A DNA stretch of 5,790 bases. Source: Opitutia bacterium UBA977 (GTDB lineage: Bacteria; Verrucomicrobiota; Verrucomicrobiia; Opitutales; Coraliomargaritaceae). The notes beneath the pieces were generated by a model. The model made no database searches, was not told where the DNA came from, and saw only the letters and a list, made by a program, of their open reading frames with translations. Shown piece after piece: positions 1 to 5,790 of the stretch (position 1 is its first letter; every line of letters begins with the position of its first letter). Location: NCBI GenBank assembly GCA_002292345.1, contig DBBT01000025.1, positions 1 through 5,790 of the forward strand, read 5' to 3'. The position numbers were made by a program, and so were the translations under genes.

Positions 1-1761
1 CTGGACGGCGTCAGCCTGATGCCGTTGCTGACGCAGACCGACTCGATTAAAAAGCGCGCACTGTTCTGGCATTTTCCGATCTACCTACAGAAATATGCCG
101 GCGTTGGGGACGATGCGCACGACCCGCTCTTCCGCACTCGACCCGGCTCTGCCATGCGACTGGGCAAATGGAAACTGCATGAGTATTTCGAAGACGGACG
201 CTTGGAACTGTATGATATTAGCATGGATGCCGGTGAGCGCAGAAACCTTGCTGAGGAGATGCCCGATCAGGCGAAGGCGCTGCAGCAGAAACTATCGACT
301 TGGCGTGAAGAGATTGATGCGCCGGTGCCGACTCGGCCAAACCCGAAGTATCAGTCAAATGCTGCAATTTCGACGGGTAAGCCTTCGCCTCCTTCGGTGG
401 CGAAGAAGAACAGTATTTCCAATTTAACCAGCAGCCCCAATGTGATCTATATTCTGGCGGATGATCTCGGTATGGGTGATCTCGGCTGCTACGGGCAGCA
501 AAAGCTCAAGACGCCCAATATTGACCGCCTTGCCAACGAGGGGATGTTGTTCACCGATCATTATTCCGGTAACACAGTTTGTTCGCCGTCCCGTGCGGTA
601 CTGATGACGGGGCAACATCCAGGCCGCGTGCATTGCCGTGGCAATGGTGGCGAGGCCTCTGCGGCTCTGGACCCCGATATGACGACGCTGCCGCGCCTGT
701 TTAAGAATGCCGGTTACGCGACTGGAGCTTACGGCAAGTGGGGCCTTGGGCAGACCTGCGACGAGGGAGCGGTGAACCCCATGACGCATGGCTTTGATCA
801 TTTTACCGGTTGGAAAAATCAGGGCGTCGCGCATACGTATTACCCCACCAGTATTGTGCGCGACGGCGTGGAAGTCCCGCTGCCTGAGGGCACCTACATT
901 CACGATTTGATCATGGACGATGCCTTCGATTTTATTCAACAAAACGCGAAATCCGACACGCCGTTCTTCTGCTACATTCCCACCGCGATTCCGCATGCGG
1001 CGATGCACGCGCCACCAGAGCTGCATGAGAAGTGGCGCAAGGTCTATCCGCAGTTTGATAAGCGGATTGCTAAATACGGCGCGCCGAAGGGGGAGCCCTG
1101 TCCGCCAGTCACCAATCCGATCGCCGGCTTTGCGGGTATGATGGAAAATTTTGACAACCAGATCGGCGCATTGCTGAACTTGCTTGCAGAGATGGGGGTG
1201 GATGACAATACGATCATTCTGTTTTCCAGTGATAACGGCGCGCATAAAGAAGGCGGGCATAATCCAGAGTTTTGGGATTCAAACGGGCCGTTGCGCGGGC
1301 TGAAGCGTGATCTTTACGAGGGCGGTATTCGCGTGCCGTTGATGGCCCGCTGGCCCGGGCAGATTGCAGCCGGCAGCCGCAGTGATCACCTGAGCGCTTT
1401 CTGGGATCTCCTGCCGACCATGGCCGAGTTGACTGGGCAGCCCGTGCCGGAGCAATCCGATGGGATCTCTATCCTGCCGACGCTGCTCGGCAAAGGAGAG
1501 CAGCCCAAGCACGAATATCTCTACCACGAATTTATACTGGCTCGTCACAAGGATTATACCGCGCGCTCTTTACGTCAGGGCGACTGGAAGGCTGTGCAGA
1601 TCAGGGATTTGCAAACAAAGGGACTGCAAGCAATCGAACTGTATAATTTGAAGGATGACCTCGGCGAAAGCACCAACCTCGCGAATCAATTTCCGGAGAT
1701 GGTCTCGAAGCTCGAGAAATACATGGATGAGGCGCACACCCCGCTTACGAAAAATAAATAA
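1..1761 (+). CDS. Tandem (two-module) family S1 sulfatase, 5' end outside window
   Basis: The reading frame is open from base 1, so the true start lies upstream; the ATG at 19 is internal. Numbering residues from base 1, residues 1-117 are the C-terminal part of a first sulfatase module. They contain the typical LDGVSLMPLL segment, a GKWKLH strand, an ELYDISMDAGERRNLA segment, and a PNPKY ending common in S1 sulfatases. Residues 118-146 form a Ser/Pro/Lys-rich linker. Residues 147-586 are a full second module: metal ligands Asp154-Asp155 (ADDLG), CSPSR with Cys194 as the formylglycine precursor, Lys246 in GKWGLG, His332 and His336 in PHAAMHAP, Asp411-Asn412 (SDNG), and Lys435 in GLKRDLYEGG. 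Family knowledge: such enzymes hydrolyse sulfate esters using Ca2+ and formylglycine. The second module has no signal peptide of its own, so export must depend on the unseen N-terminus. One oddity is that the usual His of GKWHLG is Gly248. The substrate cannot be told. Confidence 0.93.
   Translation: MDGVSLMPLLTQTDSIKKRALFWHFPIYLQKYAGVGDDAHDPLFRTRPGSAMRLGKWKLHEYFEDGRLELYDISMDAGERRNLAEEMPDQAKALQQKLSTWREEIDAPVPTRPNPKYQSNAAISTGKPSPPSVAKKNSISNLTSSPNVIYILADDLGMGDLGCYGQQKLKTPNIDRLANEGMLFTDHYSGNTVCSPSRAVLMTGQHPGRVHCRGNGGEASAALDPDMTTLPRLFKNAGYATGAYGKWGLGQTCDEGAVNPMTHGFDHFTGWKNQGVAHTYYPTSIVRDGVEVPLPEGTYIHDLIMDDAFDFIQQNAKSDTPFFCYIPTAIPHAAMHAPPELHEKWRKVYPQFDKRIAKYGAPKGEPCPPVTNPIAGFAGMMENFDNQIGALLNLLAEMGVDDNTIILFSSDNGAHKEGGHNPEFWDSNGPLRGLKRDLYEGGIRVPLMARWPGQIAAGSRSDHLSAFWDLLPTMAELTGQPVPEQSDGISILPTLLGKGEQPKHEYLYHEFILARHKDYTARSLRQGDWKAVQIRDLQTKGLQAIELYNLKDDLGESTNLANQFPEMVSKLEKYMDEAHTPLTKNK
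352..438 (+). other. Interdomain linker joining two sulfatase modules
   Basis: This 29-codon stretch lies between the PNPKY ending of the first sulfatase module and the first beta strand of the second (NVIYILADD). It is rich in Ser, Pro, Thr and Lys, with the low-complexity look of a flexible linker, and it has no hydrophobic segment that could serve as a signal peptide. The frame is continuous, with no stop codon, and codon use looks the same on both sides. The sequence therefore supports a genuine fusion rather than two adjacent genes, unless a sequencing error has removed a stop or shifted the frame. Confidence 0.75.
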
Positions 1762-1786
1762 TTTAAAAAGGATGATTGAAATCAAG

Positions 1787-3337
1787 ATGAATACACCACC
1801 GAAAGAAAACGCACGTCGTTGGATCGGCGCAGGGCTTTTCGCTGCGCTGGCGGTTAGCCTCGCAAGCTCCGTATTTGCCGACCAAAAACCCAACGTTATT
1901 GTCATTATGGCAGACGACCTCGGCTATGGCGATGTCGGCTGTTATGGCGCCAAACTGGAAAATGTGAAGACGCCGAATATCGACCGATTGGCCGAGCGGG
2001 GACTGCGTTTTACCGGTGGGTATTCATCGGCTTCGACCTGCACGCCGACCCGCTATTCGCTGCTGACCGGAACCTATGCGTTCCGTGGTGAAGGCACTAG
2101 TATCGCTGGGCCTAACTCGCCGTCTTTGATCCAGCCTGGAACTGTGACGCTGCCTGAGCTAATGCAAAAAGCTGGCTATCAGACCGCAGTGATTGGCAAG
2201 TGGCATCTCGGCCTCGGCGCCCCCGGCAAGGGGCCGCAGTGGAATGAAGATCTCAAGCCTGGTCCACTTGAAATTGGCTTTGATTACAGTTTCCTGTTGC
2301 CCACCACCAATGACCGTGTACCGCAGGTTTATGTCGAAAATCATCGTGTGCTGAACCTCGATCCGACGGATCCGCTTTGGGTCGGTCACCGTACTCCAGG
2401 GCCTGATCATAAAACCGGCATCAGCCATCGTGATGAGCTCAAGATGGATTGGAGCCACGGCCATAATAGTACCATCCATAACGGCATCAGTCGTATCGGA
2501 TTCTACACTGGGGGGCATGCCGCGCGTTTTCGCGATGAGGATCTGGCGGACAAGTGGAATGAAAAGTCTGAGCAGTGGATTGCCGCCAATAAGGATCAGC
2601 CATTCTTTCTCTTTTTCGCCTCGCACGATATTCATGTGCCTCGTATGCCGCACGAGCGGTTCCATGGGAAATCCGGAATGGGGTTCCGTGGCGATGCGAT
2701 TGTTCAGTTCGACTGGAGCGTCGGTGAATTAGTACGGATCCTAAAAGAGCAGGGCTTGGAGGAAAACACCCTGATTGTTTTCTGCTCCGATAACGGTCCC
2801 GTCTTGGGCGACGGTTATAAGGATGGTGCCAAAGAAAACTTGGGCGACCATCAACCGGCCGGTGTGTTCTCCGGTGGAAAGTACAAGATTATGGAAGGCG
2901 GCACCCGTACGCCGTTCATCACCTGCTGGCCGGGCACTATCAAGCCCGGCGTGTCGGATGAAGTGGTCAGCACCATTGATCTGGCGACGAGTCTCGCAAC
3001 TTATCTTGGCGTCGAAATTCCAGTCGATGCCTGCCTCGACAGTATCAATGTGATGGGCGCATTACTCGGTCGGCAAGGTGCAACGGGTCGTGTTCAATTG
3101 ATTCAACAGGACAATTGGGGTGCCTGTTTGGGGTACCGTGAGGGCAAGTGGAAGCTACAACGGCTGGCAAAATATGACCATGATAGCAGCACGATCAGTG
3201 ATGTTAGGTTCCAACTCTACAACCTCAATAACGATCCAGGGGAAAAGAAAAATGTCAGTCAACAGCACCCTGAAGTGTTTGAGCGGATGAAAGCGGGATT
3301 GCAGAAGCTACTGGATGATGGTCGCAGTAGGCACTAG
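1787..3337 (+). CDS. Secreted Cys-type family S1 sulfatase
   Basis: Predicted periplasmic or extracellular sulfate-ester hydrolase of 516 residues, within the usual S1 length. Numbered from the ATG at 1787, residues 1-31 are a signal peptide: a basic start with ARR, a hydrophobic core, and likely cleavage after SSVFA. Active-site residues visible are Asp43-Asp44 (MADDLG), CTPTR with Cys85 as formylglycine precursor, Lys138 and His140 (GKWHLG), histidines in ASHDIHVP, Asp-Asn in CSDNGP (codons 2789-2794), and Lys365 in GGKYKIMEGG. The C-terminal subdomain has the usual GKWKLQ strand and a LYNLNNDPGEKKN segment. An in-frame ATG at 1772 would add MIEIK; AAAAAGG lies directly against it and about 15 bases from 1787, so spacing favours neither. 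The frame also stays open upstream to 1655, but that part overlaps the preceding gene and is not sulfatase-like. It starts 25 bases after the fused sulfatase, suggesting cotranscription. The insert around residues 180-250, rich in His and Asp, differs from the neighbouring sulfatases and may shape specificity (inference). Confidence 0.93.
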   Translation: MNTPPKENARRWIGAGLFAALAVSLASSVFADQKPNVIVIMADDLGYGDVGCYGAKLENVKTPNIDRLAERGLRFTGGYSSASTCTPTRYSLLTGTYAFRGEGTSIAGPNSPSLIQPGTVTLPELMQKAGYQTAVIGKWHLGLGAPGKGPQWNEDLKPGPLEIGFDYSFLLPTTNDRVPQVYVENHRVLNLDPTDPLWVGHRTPGPDHKTGISHRDELKMDWSHGHNSTIHNGISRIGFYTGGHAARFRDEDLADKWNEKSEQWIAANKDQPFFLFFASHDIHVPRMPHERFHGKSGMGFRGDAIVQFDWSVGELVRILKEQGLEENTLIVFCSDNGPVLGDGYKDGAKENLGDHQPAGVFSGGKYKIMEGGTRTPFITCWPGTIKPGVSDEVVSTIDLATSLATYLGVEIPVDACLDSINVMGALLGRQGATGRVQLIQQDNWGACLGYREGKWKLQRLAKYDHDSSTISDVRFQLYNLNNDPGEKKNVSQQHPEVFERMKAGLQKLLDDGRSRH

Positions 3338-3377
3338 AGTTTTTCATGGGCGTAGCCAGTAAACAAAAATCAACAAA

Positions 3378-3920
3378 ATGAAAAGTAATCAAACAAACAA
3401 GCGATTCAGCATCGCGATCGGGGCTGCCGTCATTCTCGCGATCGTGCTACTCGCGTGGGTAAGTAGTGGATTTATTCGAAGCAGCCCATCATCTGGTACC
3501 GCAGGCTCTAGCACAGCGGATTTTATTGACTACACCGTCAAGCCTGACCGCATTACCCGTGATCCGGCAGGTAAGTTCATGGTGGAGCTAAAAGTGGTGA
3601 GCAAAGACGCTACCACGTGGAAGAGCGTCGCTGTGGAAAACATCTCCATCACAGGACAAAGCTCGGCCACAGCAAAGCTCATTTCGGCTTTACCCGCCGA
3701 GCCCATTCCTGAACGCTTTGTATTGAAATTCGAAACGGATGCAATCGATAGCAATGGAGTAAACCCGCAGCTTCATTTTGACCTAGCTATTCAAGCGACC
3801 AAGCACATGGGCCTGAGTGGTGGCAGCAGCCGTAACAGTCACCATATCCCCCTCGAGCCCTCTACCCGAAGAGTAGGAGACCGGCACGCGGTAACGGACA
3901 CAAACAAACCGCGTTATTGA
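3378..3920 (+). CDS. Hypothetical membrane-anchored protein within the sulfatase cluster
   Basis: This 180-residue protein matches no family I recognise. Residues 1-10 are polar and basic (NKR). Residues 11-33 form one strongly hydrophobic segment that is either a signal anchor or an uncleaved signal. Residues 34-48 are a Ser/Gly/Thr linker. Residues 49 to about 147 alternate polar and hydrophobic residues in a way that suggests a small beta-rich domain (KFMVELKVV, VENISITG, RFVLKFETD, QLHFDLAIQ). The tail, from about 148, is polar with several Arg and His and looks disordered. There is no cysteine, hence no lipobox and no disulfide. The expected topology is N-in with the domain outside the cytoplasm. 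The ATG at 3378 follows an A-rich leader without a Shine-Dalgarno sequence. The gene sits 40 bases after one sulfatase and 47 before the next, so it is probably in the same transcript. It could be an accessory or glycan-binding protein, but that is a guess from context. It may also be a short gene with no link to glycan breakdown. Confidence 0.7.
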   Translation: MKSNQTNKRFSIAIGAAVILAIVLLAWVSSGFIRSSPSSGTAGSSTADFIDYTVKPDRITRDPAGKFMVELKVVSKDATTWKSVAVENISITGQSSATAKLISALPAEPIPERFVLKFETDAIDSNGVNPQLHFDLAIQATKHMGLSGGSSRNSHHIPLEPSTRRVGDRHAVTDTNKPRY

Positions 3921-3967
3921 ATGATGCGTTAGCAACAAACAGCAAGTTGATCAAAAAAGACACCCAG

Positions 3968-5482
3968 ATGATGACCAGCCGCAAAATAGCCATCGGGGCG
4001 TTGATGCTCTCCACCACATTATGGTGGGCACCAACTCTCAACGCTGAAACAGAAGCAGACAAGGCTACGGAGAACCTTAAGCTCAGTGAAAAACCGAACA
4101 TCGTCATTTTGTTCGCCGATGACCTGGGCATTACTGACCTCGGGTGCTACGGCCTGGAACACGGCAATACCTATCACGAAACGCCCAACATCGACGAACT
4201 TGCTCGGCAGGGTATGCTGTTCACCGATGCGTACGCGGCAAGTCCAGTGTGCTCACCGACCCGCGCCAGTATTCTCACGGGGAAATATCCTGCCCGCCTG
4301 CGGCTCACCGACTTTCTGCCGGGGCAGCTCCAACCCCAATTCAGGGGCGTTACCGCATCACAACCGGAACAGCAGTTCCTGCCGCCAGAAGAGATCACCT
4401 TTGGCCAGGCGCTGAAAGAGGGCGGCTACGCCACCTGGTTCTTCGGCAAATGGCATCTGGGGAAGGGGAGTCCGACCGACTTTGGCTTTGAGCAGGAATA
4501 CGGCGCGCAGCAAAGCGAAGCCAATCGCTTCTATCCCTTCAAGAAAAAGCAAAAGAATGTTAGTGGGAAAGAGGGCGATACCATCACCGATGTATTCACG
4601 GCAAAGGCGGCTGAGCTCATCGGCATACAACGGCAACAATGGGACGGCGGCCATCAACAACCCTTCCTGATCTACATGTCGTACTACCTGGTGCACATGC
4701 CGATCATCGCTCGCGAGGAAGGCATTGCATACTTTGAAGCAAAGAAAAAAACGCAGCACTGGAAGCGCGCGGACTATGCGGCGATGCTCAAGATCCTCGA
4801 TGACAATGTCGGGCGTTTAATGCAGGCTCTCAAAGACAACGGCTTTGCGGACAATACGGTGGTACTCTTTTATTCCGACAACGGCGGACACACCTGCACC
4901 TCCAACTACCCGTACAAAGGATACAAGGGCGGCATCTACGAAGGAGGCATTAAAGAGCCTCTCATCGTGAAATGGCCCGGACACATTGCTCCGGGCTCCA
5001 AAAGCACGGAACTGGTCAACACTCCCGATATCTATCCCACCATGCTGCAGCTCGCAGGATTGCCTCTTAAGCCGGAACAGCACACGGATGGCCAAAGCTT
5101 CTTCAATGCGCTGGCCGGCAAGCGGATTAACGTGGACAAGGCGATATTCTGGCACCACCCGCACTACCGAGACAATGCCCCCAGTGTGCCGGCCAGCGTG
5201 GTGCGCAAAGGCAACTATAAGCTGATCAGGCATTATGACAGCGGTTCGACAGAGCTTTTCAATCTCCAGCACGACACCTCCGAGACGCAAAATATAAGCC
5301 ACTCAAATCCAGAGGTGACCAAAGAGTTGAATCTATTGCTGGATGCCTGGCTTAAGGATGTGGATGCCGTCATCCCGCAGAAAAACCCCCATTGCGATCT
5401 GGAAAAAGCGAAGACTGAAATGTGGGGCGGCCCTGGCGACGTGGCTCGGCGCAAAGCCAAGCTGTCCAGCAAAGCAGAGTAA
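3968..5482 (+). CDS. Secreted Cys-type family S1 sulfatase
   Basis: Predicted exported sulfate-ester hydrolase of 504 residues. Starting at the ATG at 3968 (a second ATG follows at 3971) gives a well-formed signal peptide: TSRK, a hydrophobic core, then cleavage after TLNA near residue 26. The frame is open further up to a TTG at 3917 that overlaps the preceding stop codon, but that start would put 17 polar residues before the signal peptide. Active-site residues are Asp51-Asp52 (FADDLG), CSPTR with Cys95 as formylglycine precursor, Lys161 and His163 (GKWHLG), a His in LVHMP (codon 4694-4696), Asp-Asn in YSDNGG (codons 4877-4882) and Lys320 in GYKGGIYEGG. The C-terminal subdomain has GNYKLI and ELFNLQHDTSETQN segments and a Lys-rich tail. 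The KGYKGGIYEGG stretch and the PGQLQPQ region after the catalytic motif differ from the two upstream sulfatases, indicating another subfamily. His codons favour CAC here (12 of 16), unlike the upstream sulfatases. Substrate unknown. Confidence 0.94.
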   Translation: MMTSRKIAIGALMLSTTLWWAPTLNAETEADKATENLKLSEKPNIVILFADDLGITDLGCYGLEHGNTYHETPNIDELARQGMLFTDAYAASPVCSPTRASILTGKYPARLRLTDFLPGQLQPQFRGVTASQPEQQFLPPEEITFGQALKEGGYATWFFGKWHLGKGSPTDFGFEQEYGAQQSEANRFYPFKKKQKNVSGKEGDTITDVFTAKAAELIGIQRQQWDGGHQQPFLIYMSYYLVHMPIIAREEGIAYFEAKKKTQHWKRADYAAMLKILDDNVGRLMQALKDNGFADNTVVLFYSDNGGHTCTSNYPYKGYKGGIYEGGIKEPLIVKWPGHIAPGSKSTELVNTPDIYPTMLQLAGLPLKPEQHTDGQSFFNALAGKRINVDKAIFWHHPHYRDNAPSVPASVVRKGNYKLIRHYDSGSTELFNLQHDTSETQNISHSNPEVTKELNLLLDAWLKDVDAVIPQKNPHCDLEKAKTEMWGGPGDVARRKAKLSSKAE

Positions 5483-5512
5483 TTTTATAAAAGAAGAATC
5501 AATCGTATAAAT
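5483..5512 (+). promoter_or_regulatory. A/T-rich leader without a clear Shine-Dalgarno sequence
   Basis: These 30 bases separate the third sulfatase from the GH2-like gene. They are mostly A and T, with a purine run AAAAGAAGAA that ends about 14 bases before the ATG at 5513, too far for a standard ribosome binding site. No hairpin followed by a T-run is seen, so no terminator is supported and readthrough into the next gene is likely. The other gaps (1762-1786, 3338-3377, 3921-3967) are similarly A-rich and also lack terminators. Confidence 0.35.
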
Positions 5513-5790
5513 ATGAGAACATGTAAAATAGCACTCGCGAGCTTGATCGCATCGTTGGTGGCCGGCCTGCAGGCCTCATCGCTGGATCAACTGGATGGGG
5601 TCAAAACTCCCGACGTGTCACTGGATGGCACGTGGCACTTCCAACTGCCGGCGCCCAATGACTTCTGGAAAGAAGAGGGCGCGCTGACCGGCTGGAAAAC
5701 CATGCCCGTTCCCGGGGACGTTTTCCGTGAAGGTCATGCTATCAAAGAAGACCTCCCCTTCGCATATAAGAAAAAAATTTCCATTCCGGC
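5513..5790 (+). CDS. Secreted glycoside hydrolase family 2-like enzyme, N-terminal part, 3' end outside window
   Basis: The frame starts at the ATG at 5513 and is open to the window end, giving 92 full codons. Residues 1-21 are a signal peptide: MRTCK, a hydrophobic core, and probable cleavage after GLQA. Residues 36-92 resemble the N-terminal jelly-roll sugar-binding domain of GH2 enzymes. They show LDGTWHFQL (the usual L-G-x-W-x-F strand), a Trp before the VPGDVF segment (the typical W-x-x-x-x-VPG pattern), and an aromatic and basic AYKKKISIP strand. In GH2 proteins (beta-galactosidases, beta-glucuronidases, beta-mannosidases and relatives) the catalytic TIM barrel lies well downstream, so neither the catalytic acids nor the substrate can be read here. 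It lies 30 bases after a sulfatase gene on the same strand, which fits an exo-acting enzyme that works on desulfated oligosaccharides (inference). A non-catalytic or different enzyme carrying a GH2-like N-domain is possible. Confidence 0.75.
   Translation, partial: MRTCKIALASLIASLVAGLQASSLDQLDGVKTPDVSLDGTWHFQLPAPNDFWKEEGALTGWKTMPVPGDVFREGHAIKEDLPFAYKKKISIP

Noticed and set aside
424..1260. Long open frame on the - strand (278 codons) opposite the second module of the fused sulfatase
   Set aside because: It lies wholly antisense to a sulfatase module with all catalytic motifs in the + frame. Its translation is rich in Arg and His with no recognisable domain, as expected for a shadow frame in moderately GC-rich coding DNA.
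1773..1784. Short inverted repeat TGATT-GA-AATCA just before the second sulfatase start
   Set aside because: The arms are 5 bases, A/T-rich, with a 2-base spacer too tight for a stable hairpin. There is no second copy at the other genes to suggest an operator.
1655..1786. Upstream extension of the second sulfatase frame overlapping the fused sulfatase gene
   Set aside because: The extra residues are Arg-rich and out of frame with the real C-terminus of the first gene, and they would bury the signal peptide inside the protein.
1796..1850. Possible twin-arginine (Tat) signal in the second sulfatase (ARRWIG)
   Set aside because: The twin Arg is present but the rest of the Tat consensus is poor (no S/T before, Gly where a hydrophobic residue is expected). 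An ordinary Sec signal peptide explains the segment.
3338..3377. Possible terminator between the second sulfatase and the hypothetical gene (TTTTT at 3340-3345)
   Set aside because: The T-run comes right after the stop codon with no GC-rich stem before it outside the coding sequence. The only small pairing (GGC-GTA-GCC) is three base pairs and lies after the T-run.
3412..3444. Direct repeat TCGCGATCG, two copies 24 bases apart
   Set aside because: Both copies lie inside the membrane-segment codons of the small hypothetical gene and encode Ile/Ala-rich stretches. Only two copies exist and there is no further structure, so chance or codon bias explains it.

Overview
This window is a run of five genes, all on the + strand and closely packed. 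It looks like part of a locus for degrading a sulfated polysaccharide. Three genes encode Cys-type family S1 (formylglycine-dependent) sulfatases, and one of these is a fusion of two sulfatase modules. The other two are a small membrane-anchored protein of unknown function and the beginning of a secreted glycoside hydrolase that resembles family 2 (GH2). The gaps between genes are only about 25-47 bases, with no visible terminator or promoter, so a single transcript entering from upstream is the simplest reading.

Layout: (1) 1-1761, the 3' part of a tandem sulfatase gene. The window opens inside the C-terminal region of the first sulfatase module. A 29-residue Ser/Pro/Lys-rich linker then joins it to a second, complete sulfatase module. 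(2) 1787-3337, a secreted sulfatase with signal peptide and CTPTR catalytic motif. (3) 3378-3920, a 180-residue protein with one N-terminal membrane segment and no recognised family. (4) 3968-5482, a secreted sulfatase with signal peptide and CSPTR motif. (5) 5513 to the window end, the first 92 residues of a secreted protein that resembles the N-terminal sugar-binding domain of GH2 enzymes.

The organism is probably a bacterium of the Planctomycetota-Verrucomicrobiota-Kiritimatiellota-Lentisphaerota group, where sulfatase-rich glycan loci of this kind are common. This is inferred from the gene content, the protein style and the A-rich leaders without strong Shine-Dalgarno sequences. No taxonomic marker gene is present. 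No SusC/SusD pair is visible, which argues mildly against a classical Bacteroidota polysaccharide utilisation locus, although the locus continues beyond both ends of the window.

Working model (inference): the exported sulfatases remove sulfate esters from different positions or sugars of one glycan. This exposes glycosidic bonds to the GH2-like enzyme. All sulfatases would need their active-site cysteine converted to formylglycine by an FGE or anSME encoded elsewhere. The three complete sulfatase modules differ clearly around the active site, so they are more likely complementary than redundant.
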